Shown: positions 37,081 through 49,091 of the stretch, one piece after another
Position numbering within the stretch: position 1 is the stretch's first letter
Layout: every line of letters starts with the position of its first letter
Source: Gorsachius magnificus
Lineage: Eukaryota; Chordata; Aves; Pelecaniformes; Ardeidae
Length of the DNA: 64,000 nucleotides
Assembly: GCA_034008185.1 (NCBI GenBank)
Contig: CM067104.1
Span: 1,951,799-2,015,798 of the forward strand
Direction of reading: 5' to 3'
The notes under the pieces: model-generated
The model's database searches: none
What the model saw: only the letters and a program-made list of their open reading frames with translations
Told to the model about the DNA's origin: nothing
Program-made: the position numbers and the translations under genes

Positions 37081-40000
37081 GGTCTTCAGTGAAAGGGCAG
37101 CGGGGGTCTCCTTTCCAGCAGACCCGCGAGATCGACCTCTAAAAACCCAGCGCCATCACCTACTGATGGCAGCGCTACTTCCCTTTAATTTTGACCCAGT
37201 ACCGTGTTTGCGAGCCGCCTCTTCCAGCGCTCCCAGCAATGGGTGTGGGGTTGATTCAAGGTGGCTGGATGCAAATTGTTTGTAAATGATCTCACTGATA
37301 TTTTCCTCTCACAAATATCAGGGTCGCTCGTGTCAATGTGCTGTACGCGGTTTTAGACTGCAGGCTTTTATTTCTGAAGCTGCTTGTTACGGGAATGCTC
37401 GCTAAGCTTCGTTGCGCTGCAGAAGGCTGGGGCGGGTGGAAGTGGAAGGGAACACGTATGGAAAGTACTCCTGCAGTTTTAAGGAGTATTGGTGCGTGTA
37501 TTTGTAGAACGGGATCCAAAACTGCGACTGGGTACATTGACTCAAGTCTCCTCGCTTGCTTTCTGGCGTGAACTGGTAGGCTGTGCTGTCCTTCGCCTCT
37601 GTCTTTCGCTGATTCCTGGAAAAAACTGGAGTTCTGTCAGTCTTCTGGATGAAAAAACTTTCCCCAAGTGTCTTAATTGCAAAATTAAGTAAAGAGTATT
37701 TTAACTGCTGGAGCTGGTGAAGACGGCTTATCTGGAGGCATTAAAGAATCTAAAACGTCACCAGATTACTTGAGTATTATTTCACCAGACTTTTAAAATT
37801 GCTTTCTGCAATTTCTATGTGTCAATATTTGGCTCTTGTCACTTAGCATTTGAGAATAAAATTCTGTGTCTGGTATTCTTTGATTTTGGACTTTGTAAAA
37901 GTCTTTTAAGAAAATCAGTTGCCTCTCACAGCACGTCAGTACTGAAATATCGTTCAGGCCTTTGCGAGATTTAAAAGGGCAGAACAGAACTTGGTTTCTT
38001 CCTTTGGTGCTCTCGCATTACAGCTCGCTTCTCTTTGCCTTGATGTAGACTTTTATATTCCGTTACCTTATTCTTAGCTTCCTGATTATGCGTTGAAGCT
38101 TCATCTGGGGCTGGGAATCCTTGCTTTGAGGTGTTGTACGAGTGTCGGACGAGGGACGGTCACTGGCTCAGGTCTGCATTGTAAACAGGCAGAAACAGAA
38201 CAGCAAGGCCAAGAGAGCAGGACGCTGCTGTGCTGAAGTAAGGAGTGATTCAGGGTCAAATCTCGTGAGGATCGTTGTGGCACAGGCACAGTGGGTCTGT
38301 AAGGGGACCGTCCGGTCAGCTTTGTAGGGTATTTTTCATCAGGATTAGTGAAAGCTGTGGGAATGGGGTTTTCTTGTTTGTTTATTTGTTCATTTTTAAT
38401 TGATACTCCTCAGTCCTTTAGGGGCTTTTTTTAGTGGTTCTTGAGTGCTGGTTCAACCTAAGGACCGTGGTGTTGGGAGGGTGTATGTGGATTTGGGGAC
38501 GATGGGCTTGCCCACGGTGAAGTGCGAGGTTCCTGTCCCTGTTGAAAAGGAAGATCCCGTTTGAGACTCCAACTCATGCTTAACTTGAGACGAGTTTCTT
38601 GGGCTGGGGAGAGCCGATCCCCAGAAGTTTAAAAGTCCTCCAGAACAAACTCCATAGCGCTGCTATTGTAGAATCCTTTCATTTAAATTAAATTACTTCT
38701 GAGGTGTAGCCGCGTGGAGGCATTGTTTTTATTCTGAAAAGCATAATCCTTGCCTACCTGCTTACAGCACCATGGTTTTCCTGCAGATTGGAACAGGAAT
38801 TATTTTCTGGATAATAAAAGCTTGGTGTTGCCTTTATGAATCCCCTCCTGTTAGTGCTGACATGGAAAACTCTGCCCACACCCCACGCTGCGCCGCTGGT
38901 TTAAGCTAAACGTACGTTCTGTCATGGAAGTAGCTTTAGCTGCGGTGTAAAAAGCCCAAACCCTGATACATTTTCCATCTTCAGTGCTTCTTTTCAAAGC
39001 TTGAGAACTTGCAGGTTGAGGTTTTTCGTTGGAACTGTCTTTCTAAGAGCCCATAGATGGCAATCACCATTCCAGGTGCTCACAGAAGGCCATTCCAATG
39101 GAAAACCGGTGGCTTTCCAGCCAAATAAGTTGCTTTAGTGACACGAAGGCACCCGAGTCGTCTTGTGAGACAGTCGTGCGAGGCCAAACAGCGTGTTGCT
39201 CCTCCTTTACCCGGGGGGTGTGTGTGTGTGTGTGTGTGTGCGTGCAAGATGCAGTAGGAATTTTCACCGTGTTAAAATCGCTTGCTAAATTTTTCTTTTA
39301 TTAATATTATTTGACTGAGATTCGTAGGTGTTGGATGAATATTTAAATACTGCAGAGCAAGCAGAGATGAGCTTGAAAAATCATGTTTGTAATGGGAAAG
39401 ACTTTATCTTTCGTTCCTGTAAGTAGAACTTCACGCCTATGAGAAAAAGATCAGCAAAATGCTCTGTGCTTTCTCCCCAGTTTGTTTATTTTGGGTGGTT
39501 TTGTATCTATCAGTTTCATTGTTTCTTGCAGTCTATTTTGCCGCTGTTGTGGGTCTTTCACGGGACAATAAGGCAGAGAAAAACAGCAAAAGAGGGAGGG
39601 AGAGACAGAGAATGTGGTTTAGCACTACAGAAATGAATTGGGTATTTCTGTAGCACTGGAAATTTATTTTAGTTTTTGCTGTTGGCTGCATTTCAGTCTG
39701 ACAGTGCCCCACGTACCTGTGGCACTCAGTGGTGCCCTTTGCAGGGGTACAAAAGGTGGATTTTCCTTTATAAAAAAACCCTGAAGCTACATTAGAGGGT
39801 GCACAAAGTTGCGTCCCTTGCACACGCTTGTCATTAATTCTGCTCTTCATTTTTTTTATAGCCTCACGATACTTTAATTATTTCCGTTCTCAATTTTCTT
39901 TCCTTGAAAAACTAAAAAAAAAAAAAAAGCCCAAACAATCTTTCTGACTTCCAGGCGAGCTCTGCAGCAGTAGCGACTGAAAAAAGAAAATCTTAGAATG

Positions 40001-41530
40001 GCGTCGCTGCGCTCCTGCGCCGGGGCTGGGTTCTTGCAGGCACGAGCAGGGTGGCAGCCAGGATCCTCGGCTCTGGTTCACGCTCCCGACGATGCGGAGG
40101 GGCAAGTGCCGTTGCGTTAGCAGCAGCAGCGACGTGACAACCTTAGCCAAGGCGGACGGGGTAGTTTTGATTAGCTGCAGCTTTCCAGAAGCTGGGAACA
40201 GCTGAAGCACTGTCCTGCTCCCAGGAGCTTTTTATTCCCGAGTGGAGCCTTCATTTTGCTGCTTCAGCTTAAACTATGGATGAATTGGTTTACGCTGGTA
40301 GACACGAGGATGGTGGGAAGCTGTGTCAGATGTTGAGAACGTTTGTTCCGTGCCGTAAAGGATACGGTTTCGTGTATCGCCCAGCCATCAGTTTTCTCCC
40401 CGCAAAGTCCTCTTTTAGTAACTCATCTGGGGAGCTCTGCAGCGGGACTCCTCAGATGAGTAAGGATTGCAAGAGCAAGGTTCTGCTCTTGGTGTACATT
40501 GACTTTTTACCCTCTAAGTATACGTCAGGCTGCAAGAGCTGTGGTTTATCTCAGTAGGGAAAAATCAATGACTCACATTTCCACAGAAAGAAATGTAATT
40601 TCCAGTCTCATAGCAACTGTCCTTTCAACAGTTTCAAACCTTCTGTGACAAAATGTTTAACACTCACCGCTCAGCTCCTAATGCTCTAGGCTGGTCCACC
40701 CACTCACCCCACGGAAAAGCATGCATTTCTGCATCACTAAATCCCCCAATATCGGAGGGGGGATGCTGTCAAGACATGCTGAACAGTTAAATATAAAATC
40801 TTAGAAATGAGCGAAGCGTTACCGACTGTTCTGTGGAGACGGAGTGACTTCTGAAGGGTTTAAAATCCAAACCCCTGTACTTTGATTTTGAATCCCTGTT
40901 TTGTTTTTATGCACCTTCGGATGTTTTAAAATAGGCTTGGCTGGTAGCTTGGGTGAAGTATTTTGGAAAATTATTTTACTTAGAGCAAGATATTCTCTAG
41001 TAAAAATGCTTCATCTTGGTTTTCTCCCTAGAACTCATGACTTCATTTATTTTCACAAAAACCCAGGAAATTCAGTAAATACATCTGACCGTACATTTCG
41101 GCATGGGGTAGGGCTGAACCAGTGCTGACAGACGGTTGGTCTGCAGGTGTCAGGGTGAAACGGGACTTGTCCCCTGTTCCGAAATGGGGGTTCATGCTGC
41201 TCTGGGCTCTGAGGCCTTGTGCTGGGTGCTGGGCTCGCCCTGCCGGGACCCACGGGGCGAGTCAGTGGAAAGGCTCCCACCGTGCCTTTCCCCTCTTGTC
41301 CCCGTGAGAAGGCACAGCAATCCTCGGGGTACCGCAGGGGAAGCGACAAAAAATGCTGTGCTATTCCGTAATAGAAAGTGACATCGAAGGACAAAGAACT
41401 AATTAAAAATGTCCAAATATGGCTAAAAGCATTGCGCACTGAGATCCTCTAAAATATCAGAGGAAGTTGGGCACCTGTCTGCTGGTCAAATTTCTCATTA
41501 ACTGAATTTAACTCGTTACTTTTCTTGTAG
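36826..41530 (+). other. ATF1: ATF1 intron 1
   Basis: A 4.7 kb intron between the CpG-island exon and the ATG exon. Its 5' 250 bp are still CpG-rich. It contains a GT dinucleotide run at 39218-39240 and an A run at about 39914-39928. No coding similarity or transposon was recognised. Confidence 0.6.
39218..39240 (+). repeat. GT microsatellite
   Basis: Eleven perfect GT units plus a G, followed by CGTGC, in ATF1 intron 1. Likely polymorphic in length; no function is implied. Confidence 0.95.
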
Positions 41531-41536
41531 TTGATT

Positions 41537-41647
41537 ATGGAAGAGGTGCACAAGAGCAGCAGTAACAGTTCAGTGACGCCTTCACAAACATCAGCTGTAC
41601 AAGGTACAACACTACAGGCAGCTCAGCTCTCTCATATTGCTCAACAG
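41537..41647 (+). CDS. ATF1: ATF1 first coding exon
   Basis: The acceptor TTTCTTGTAG ends at 41530, six bases of 5' UTR follow, then ATG. It encodes 37 residues rich in Ser/Thr/Gln ending in LSHIAQQ, and the donor GTAAAG lies on a codon boundary (phase 0). Human ATF1 has the same HIAQQ junction joined directly to the KID exon. Confidence 0.93.
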
Positions 41648-44600
41648 GTAAAGCCTGGGCCAAATCTCAGCAAACATTTGAGGTAGTTAAAGAGCCATTT
41701 TTTATGTGCTACAAACGATATGAATTCGTTTAGAAACACACAGAGAAGAAAAAACAAAAGAAAGTTGAGAAAAATGTACTTGTTTGTTGATGAGCGACAC
41801 AAGATGCATAAAATGGCTTGTATTCAAAAGACCAGAATTCGATTTCGTGCTCGTACAATGCGAAAATGCAGCCCCGGATTTTTATTAGATTCTACGTCCT
41901 TTGAAATCGTCATCGACCTGATGTACAGGAGCTGCTTAGTAATGAATTCAGGACCAAAAAATACCATTTACAGCTCCTTTTGTAGTAGTGGCAATCCCGG
42001 GTGCTCAGCACCATGGAAACCCTTGGATTTTAGCCCAACATGAATGTATTTAATGGAATAAATCACATGAAGTTGGAAACTTGACGTACTTAGTACAAGG
42101 TAACATCACTTTCAAAGCTTTATCCTGAATTCCCCATAATCCAACTTCCTGCCTCTGAAGGAGCCTCCTCCATGGTGCAGTCTGCTCCCGCAGCCGTCCT
42201 GTGAAGCAGCAAAATTTTGGGGCTCATCCGCTGTTCACCCTACGGAGGCGATGCAGATTTTGATGCAAAATTGAGATAGCTGCATGAGGCAAAGACAGGC
42301 TAGAACATCAGCAAGCATCCTGTCGGTTGTTTGCAGGCTGCTTTTCTGATCTGTTTCCATTTAAGATTCCAAATGCAACTTAATATTACGCTGTGCGATA
42401 CGAAAGGAGCATTAAAAGAAGTTAGCTGCGTGAGTTTTAACGATCCCTTCATCTTCTCATATATTCCAGATTAATAAAAGTAGTGAAGAAATTTGGTGAG
42501 GAAACCGGTTATTTACTCACGCATCTACGTGTATAACTTTAATCAGTGTTTAAGTGCGAAGGCTCGTGTGAGTCCAACATCAAAAACACAAATCTGTTCG
42601 AATGTAAAAAGTATTTTCTATAGGAGCAGCAGTAGTAATTAACTTTTTGCCAAGTAAACCTAGATTCCAGCTACAACATTTATTGAAATGGATCATTTTA
42701 AAACGTTAAAGAACAGATGCCGTAATTTTTATTTGGAAGAATCTGCTCTTTGTTCTTCTTCCTTGTGCAGAGCTTGCATACCTTGTCTCCTGCTGTTCCC
42801 TTCCTGAGCTGGTGTCTTTCATACAGCCCTCGTGCCTTCAACTCTCTAAGTAGATTGGTCAGCTTTCGCTATACTTGACTCTTGTGGTTTCTTCTCTGTG
42901 AAATCTTTGAACCGTAGCCTCATGCCGGTTGCTTAAAAAAAAATAAAAATAAATCCAAGAACACCAAAAATGTGCATTCTTCGTGCTGCCTTCTGCATTA
43001 CTTCAGTATTGTCAGTCTGATCTGTCCAAAGCCCCTGGTCTTGCTGATGATTTCGTCTTGATTTATATAGGGCACTAAAGTCCTGTTAACTTCAGTGAGA
43101 ATTAAGGCACTTTTATTTCTGCTTATCCAAGTCTAAGACACTCCTAAAATGGAATCAAAGCTTCAAAAAAAGTGAACTGCCACAAATGTGGGGCTTTATC
43201 TGTGCGTACGGCTGGAGTTCCATGAAAGCAGTCGAGCTCAGTCTCAGTGCTGGGATTCTGAAGAAGGCTGCTTCCTTGTGGTTCATTTAGAGCTGCATGT
43301 GTTGACGTTGCAGCATTTTAATCTTCTGCACATAACGCTACAGATTCGATTTTCCCCCTAGCCTAAGTCAAGTAAGTAACTGTTGCAGCCTTTTTCGTAT
43401 GCAGATGTGCATCTCAAAAATGTGCCTCTTTAAAGGGTACCTTCTGTGGCTTAATTAGACTCAAAAGAAGCCTCACTAATGCATGTTCTCCACGACTTTT
43501 CCTGCATGTGTATAGACTTTCTGAATACCACAGAACAAACGCTTCTGTTAACGATTCTCTGCTTTGTTGTAGATGTCTCTAAGAGGTCCTGCTCCCCTGA
43601 CAGTTGTTCAGCTTCCTGGAGAGCAAGTCCAGGTCCAGGGAGTCATTCAGACCGCTCAGTCCTCTTCCGTAATCCACTCGCCCCAGGTGCAAACGGTGCA
43701 GGTAACTACAGAATGTCTGTTAAACAACCGAGAATCCTGTTTCGTGGATGTGAAAAGACTTGTGAGGGCTTGTCTGACTCGGCTGACTCTGCCACGGTTC
43801 AGCCTTTCTGGCCCCGCTGTAAGGGATAGCGAGCAATCAGTGACAGTATTTTGGGGATACATCCTGAATCCTTAAGGTTGAATCCTTAAGGTTGAATCCT
43901 TAAGGTTGAATCCTTAAGGTTGAGTTCTTAAGGTTGAGTTCTTAAGGTTGAATTCTTAAGGTTGAAATTATTTGTAGTGCTAAAGTTGCCTTTGGAGTCG
44001 ACATTAAACTATTTGACGTTGCCTCCCTTTATAAAAAAACCAAAACAAAACCAAACCACAGCTCGTTAGTTGGTGCTGTGAACAGGCGTGCCATCAGCGT
44101 GTTTTAATACCCAAATAAGGAGAGTACAGAGTAGCCCGGTGAAGAGGAACGTGTGTTTGGAAAGGCAGACCTGAACGATGGAGGATGGTTGATTGCTCCC
44201 CTCATGTACGCTGTAACTCCGTTTCTGTGGTACCGAAGGGCTCCGCTTGCGTCTCTTGCTCATTTGCCATGTGATTTTTGTGCGGGCCACTTCAGAGAGG
44301 AGCCTTGGGGAGTTCACAGCCAAGCCTGTTACTACTTCATTCAGTTCTTGGCTGCCCTCTGGGCAGCGTGGCCTTGGCGTTGCTCTGTGAAATGACTGCA
44401 CTAAGTCAGACAAATGGCTGGAAGAACTGTGCTAAAAAGCATTAATTTGTCACTGATGCTCATCTATTCATACAACATTTAAACTGATAAACCATGAAAA
44501 GTAAAGCTGTAACGTGTTTTCAGCTATTGTTGTTCCTGTAATATCAGGTCATGGAAAACAAGGCACGTTTCTCTTTTCTGACAACACTTAAGCATCTGCT

Positions 44601-47600
44601 TTCATAGGTTGTCTTTACTCGAGTCTCCGCTAATCCCTTTCCTATCGTCGTGTTCTAGTTGCAGGGTCCCCACTGGCTCTATTCTTTCCTTTTTTCCTGT
44701 GATTTATGAACATTGTGGCCTTGTTGCTCAAAGGAGGAAAAAAAAAAGTAATACATGAGCAGCTTTTTGTAAAAATTGTTGCTAGTAGGTTGTTCTTTTT
44801 GTCTCTGTAGCAGCAGTTAAGTGAGAAATGCTTTTCCCAGAGCTGTATGCATTCTTCTTGACTTTTTGTTGCTGGCACACAGATAAGTACAAATAAATGT
44901 TTTGTTAGCTTGTATTTAATAAGGAGCATCAGAGAAAAAAATAATGCTTGCCCGCTGGATGAGGACACAGTGGAATAAAGAGAAAATGATAGATAACACT
45001 TTGCATATTTACTCCCTGACATGCTGCTGCCTTAAGTATTATTTTCATTTGACTCTTATATTCTGACCAACAAAATACGCTGCTCTTCTGTCTGCATAAA
45101 AGATTTCCAGTATTTTATCTGTTTGTACATAAGTGATGTTCCCGTTCCCTTTCCCTCTACCTCCTTGGACAGTTACGCGTGGGAGTGGCTCACCTTTTCA
45201 GGCCACATCAGCCAATAAGATAGTCGGGCTTGTTTGGTTTTCATGAAGACAATAAACCATTTGTATTTCTTCACACTGCTGGTTTTAAATTCCTGGATTG
45301 ATTAATCCTGCAGTTTAATCCAGCTGGAACAGCTAGCTTCAGAGGGTGGATGTTTTTCAGCTTTTCTGTGATAAATAGTTTGGGAGAATCTCTTGAGCTT
45401 TTCTTTTTTGCGTTTGTGTAGTTTTCGTGCAGCTTTAGCTCGTATACAATTAAAATGTGTAATCTCTTCTGGATGTTCCTTCTGAACCGGACCGGATAAC
45501 CACGTGGAATGTGTTTTTTAGGTATCTTCTTTGTCTGAGAGTGAAGATTCTCAGGATTCATCAGATAGCATAGGCTCCTCACAAAAAGCTCGAGGCATCT
45601 TAGCTCGTCGTCCATCTTACCGGTGAGTACCACGTGTCATACATTTCCTATTTTTATTTGAACCCGAAATAGCAACTTCTTTCAATAGCATCGCATATTC
45701 TGTCAGCCTCCGAGTTGATTTCCTTCTTTTGAAGCATGCATTGGCTCTGCCTTGCAGCAAACATTTTGAGGATGCCATGTTAACTATCATTTGCTACAGG
45801 GAAACTTTGCCTTAACTGGAGATCAGCTTCACCGTGATGTGGCGTAGGGAGAACTGGTATCAGCATCATTTTACTGAAATGGGGAGCACAGTCAAAGGCC
45901 ACATCCCAGCTTAGCAGATAATAAATTTGTTAGAAACTTAACACAAAATTTACTATTTTGACAATAATGTTCTGAAAAATGTAAAAGACCTTTTACGAAC
46001 CTGCCTGATATTCCTGTCTGTGAAGATTGTTCCCGCTTCTGCCACTGCTTTTCATTTTTTGAATGTTTTATGCGTTCTCCTTAGACTTTCTGACGGCTTT
46101 ATCTCATGCTGAACTACGTACCGGAACAAATTATTTAGGAGGGATTTTATTATATTGGATGCAGCCAAAAATGGTGGTGGAAAAGAGCAATTCCGAGTCT
46201 TCAGTTAAAGTAGCCGGGATAGGAAAATAGGAGCTGTAAGCAGGGAGAACTGTTCAGCCGCGCGGGTTTGGGATCAGGAGGCGTCAGGTCTGCTTTTCTC
46301 CTCATGTAACTGTCCCCAGTTCATTGTTTGGCCTGGGCTGAGGTGCGTGAAATTCACGCTTCCGTTGGTTCTTCTAAACAGAGATGTGTCTCTGTTACTG
46401 GGGTATTGTTCCGTAGGACGCGGGGTGTTGGAGAGGCTATGCAAGAGCTAAATTAAATGTGGAAAAGAAATGTCAAGTCTTACTGTGTAGCAAAAGATCT
46501 AATTTTTAAACTTTTCTGTAGTAATCTACTGCTTTTTAGTTTATTCTGGCACCAGACAGAGGAAACTGGGCTTTATTGGATATACCAAGCCTATTCTTGA
46601 GAGAATTAGAGTTGTAAATCAGAAAAACCTCGTAACAGGCCAGTTACATCTCCCTGGGAAGTGTTTATGGTGGAGACTCCGGTGCAGCCTTTACGGAAAC
46701 GCAGTGGTGTGGCTGCAGTACTGGTTTTCCGCACGCCGTTGTTGTGGAGGTTACTGAAATCAACTGTAAATGGTGCAGGTTGCCACTGCAGGCTCATCAG
46801 TCCAAACATCTGAGGCTTTTAGAGGATAAGGCTTGAAAATCTGGAATTTGTGCTGATTTGCACACAGGCACGCTTTATAAATCAGCAGCTGACTTGAATT
46901 GCTCTTGGCTCGTAAAAGGATTCAAATATTTAACTAAAACCCCAGACTATCTAAACTACAGAAGTGTAACTGCATAAAGAGTTTGAGGCAGTCACCTCAT
47001 ACAAAATTCCCTTAATTCCAAAAGCTGTAGGACACCAGAATTGTGGTGTTTATTTCTGTAATACAGGGTAGGGACAGCAGCTTGTACCTCTCGTTGCAGT
47101 AATGTGTAGGTTTCACCTATTAGAGCTGATAAAGAAACTTTTTTTTGTTCCTTTTTTACAGAAAAATTTTGAAAGATCTTTCTTCTGAAGATACACGTGA
47201 CCGAAAAGGAGATGAGGAGAGTCCTGGCGTCTCTACTGTTACATCTATGTCCGTCCCCACGCCTATCTACCAGACGAGCACTGGACAGTACAGTACGTTA
47301 CACAAAATACGTGCCTAACCAGGCCCATTTGTTATTCAGCTTGCCTCAAAATACAGATTTTCTTCTTGTTATATATTTGACTAAGATGGAACTCAGATGG
47401 TTTGGTTATTTATCTAACAGTTCATGAAGTTAGTACTGTTATAACTTGGAAACAGACCGGTATCTACAGACCCTGGATAACCTCAGTGCTTCATTATCAT
47501 CATTTTTGCCTATTGAGACGTTCAAGGGATGTTGCTATCAAATACATAGCAGTCTCCCAGTATTAGATTTAGTCCAGAACGTAAGATCAATGAAGGTACC

Positions 47601-49091
47601 ATTGTATGAATCATCGGGCCGCACCAAAAGGTTGTTCCTGTGGTATCGGGAAGGTCGCAAAAAAAGTGGTCGTTCCTTTGATTTTCCCACTCTAGTATTC
47701 CTGTGACCCAAAAAGCAACCGGCTCCGGCCCGTGGAGCACGCCCTCTCCACGCTTCTCTGAGCTGGGTGTTCGTGCTGCTGTTTCTCACTCCTTTGCCTG
47801 TCTGGAGTTTTGCCCTTTCTTAAATTCGTTTCCACAGAGGAGCCACCAGCTGTGGGTCTGGGTGGAGCTGGTGTCTGGCTCGGGGCAGTCCCAGCCCCCG
47901 CGGCTCCCCCCACTACCAGCACCTCCCCCTTACACCCAGGTCCTTTAGTAGGAGCCCAGCAGTGAGACCTGGGAGTTGACAGTGAGAGAAGAAAAAAGCC
48001 TTTCAAAACGGGCAGTGTGTTTCAGCAGTGGAAACAGATGCACAGCCACCAGATGTGCCTTTAGCTTCTGTATGTTCCAACGTACAGCTACAAATACTAC
48101 GCGTCTTCCTTTCTCTTCCAGTTGCCATTGCTGCAAATGGGCTACAGCTGGCCAGCCCAGGTACAGATGGTGTGCAAGGTCTGCAGACACTAACGATGAC
48201 GAACGCTGGTGGTACTCAGCCTGGGACAACGATATTGCAGTACGCGCAAACGTCAGATGGTCAACAGATCCTTGTGCCCAGCAACCAGGTGGTGGTGCAG
48301 AGTGAGTACACCCTCTGGAAACGGTTGGAAACACCCGCCGCTAACGCGAGTGTAACTTTCTAACGCTGCCACGTTTTGCTGTCTTACGCTGTTACCGCCA
48401 CAGCTGCGTCGGGAGACATGCAGACGTACCAGATCCGCAGCACACCGACTACCACCTCCCTTCCTCAGACTGTGGTGATGACATCTCCCGTCACTCTGAC
48501 ATCGCAGACAAGTAAGACAGATGATCCGCAGCTGAAACGAGAAATAAGGCTGATGAAGAACAGGTACGTAAGCGCACGTTTGTTAGTTTAACGCGCTGAA
48601 ATACATCTTGAAAGGACAAATTGTGAGTCCTGCAAGCTAACTACGGATTGTGCCATCGGCATGCTACGCTGCATCCAGCCACCCAAAACACGGGGAATTC
48701 TGACCAAAACACGCGACGTGCTCGGTCTCACGCAGCTCGGAGAAAACAAATTGTTGTTCCCCTGCAGATTGGCTACCGTGTGTGTTACCGGGTACCGCCA
48801 AATTTCACGCTCTCCACCTGTCGTTGGGTACCGAGCAGTTTGGTTTGTCCGCGGTTGCAGTGCCAGCTCGCTCACGTCGGTCAGAACCGTGACGTTCACA
48901 AACCAGACGCATCGCTAAAATAAACCGTTCTGCTTGTCTGTTGCAGAGAAGCTGCTCGAGAATGCCGCAGAAAGAAGAAAGAGTATGTTAAATGTCTGGA
49001 AAATCGAGTTGCGGTCCTGGAAAATCAGAACAAAACTCTAATTGAAGAGTTAAAAACTTTGAAAGATCTTTACTGTCATAAAAGTGTGTAA
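41537..49091 (+). CDS. ATF1: ATF1, cyclic AMP-dependent transcription factor ATF-1
   Basis: ATF1 is a CREB-family bZIP factor that binds cAMP-response elements as a homodimer or with CREB/CREM. Seven coding exons join in frame: 41537-41647, 43573-43701, 45522-45622, 47162-47292, 48122-48301, 48404-48563 and 48947-49091, 957 nt in total, giving 318 residues. Without the second exon the product is 275 residues, close to human ATF1 (271). The KID contains RRPSYRK (predicted Ser112 in the long form, equivalent to human Ser63), the glutamine-rich activation region follows, and a basic region with NREAARECRRKKK plus leucine zipper forms the C-terminus. The start is the ATG six bases into the first coding exon, matching the family N-terminus (ME..HKS). 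The unusual part is exon 43573-43701. Confidence 0.96.
43573..43701 (+). CDS. ATF1: ATF1 extra CREB-type exon (43 codons)
   Basis: Acceptor TTTGTTGTAG ends at 43572 and donor GTAACT begins at 43702; both junctions are phase 0, so the exon can be included or skipped without changing frame. Its 43 codons start with ATG and read VVQLPGEQVQVQGVIQTA then HSPQVQTVQ, clearly similar to the exon before the KID in CREB1 and CREM (VQLPNGQTVQVHGVIQ, SPQVQTVQ). Human ATF1, as I know it, has no such segment. The uninterrupted frame and conserved motif make it a real exon rather than chance; the initial ATG might also serve as an internal start. Confidence 0.85.
43866..43963 (+). repeat. 14-bp minisatellite, seven units
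   Basis: Seven head-to-tail units of 14 bp: four identical GAATCCTTAAGGTT, then two GAGTTCTTAAGGTT and one GAATTCTTAAGGTT. Each has the palindromic core CTTAAG (CCTTAAGG in the first four). It starts 164 nt after the CREB-type ATF1 exon. Confidence 0.97.
45522..45622 (+). CDS. ATF1: ATF1 KID exon, 5' part
   Basis: Encodes the acidic, serine-rich start of the kinase-inducible domain (SLSESEDSQDSSDS) through ARRPSY, ending two bases into the Arg codon. The Ser in RRPSY is the PKA target in CREB/ATF1 and recruits CBP when phosphorylated. The acceptor is TTTTTTAG and the donor GTGAGT. Confidence 0.95.
47162..47292 (+). CDS. ATF1: ATF1 KID exon, 3' part
   Basis: Completes the PKA-site Arg and encodes KILKDLSSEDTRDRKGD, the C-terminal KID helix that contacts the CBP KIX domain in CREB, then a Ser/Thr-Pro-rich stretch ending TSTGQY. 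The donor is GTACGT, with one base of the next codon left in this exon. Confidence 0.94.
48122..48301 (+). CDS. ATF1: ATF1 glutamine-rich activation exon
   Basis: Encodes AIAANGLQLASPGTDGVQ, TLTMTNAGG and ILQYAQTSDGQQILVPS, ending VVVQ, the constitutive Q2-type activation domain shared with CREB, which contacts the basal transcription machinery (TFIID). Acceptor CTCTTCCAG, donor GTGAGT. Confidence 0.95.
48404..48563 (+). CDS. ATF1: ATF1 exon joining activation region to bZIP
   Basis: Encodes ASGDMQTYQIR, a Thr/Ser-rich linker and the start of the basic region (DDPQLKREIRLMKN). The donor GTACGT splits the next Arg codon. It is 102 nt from the previous exon, the shortest intron in this gene. 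Confidence 0.95.
48947..49091 (+). CDS. ATF1: ATF1 last coding exon: basic region and leucine zipper
   Basis: Encodes REAARECRRKKKEYVK, the DNA-contacting basic region, then heptad leucines in CLENRVAVLENQNKTL and ELKTLKDL, ending HKSV with TAA at 49089-49091. All consensus DNA-contacting residues (Asn, Ala-Ala, Cys, Arg) are present. Confidence 0.97.

Larger units (their letters stand above)
41648..48946 (+). other. ATF1: ATF1 introns between coding exons
   Basis: Introns are 41648-43572, 43702-45521, 45623-47161, 47293-48121, 48302-48403 and 48564-48946. Apart from the 14-bp minisatellite I saw no transposon, RNA gene or second coding exon. A 107-codon open frame at 41720-42043 in the first of these shows no family resemblance. 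Confidence 0.75.

Noticed and set aside
36613..37092. Long plus-strand open frame (159 codons) in the ATF1 CpG island
   Set aside because: Arg/Gly/Pro/Ala composition from GC-rich sequence, overlapping open frames on both strands, and no family resemblance; it runs through the exon 1 donor.
41720..42043. 107-codon plus-strand open frame with a Lys/Arg-rich start in an ATF1 intron
   Set aside because: No recognisable domain, no splice-site pair that keeps ATF1 in frame, ordinary intron composition.
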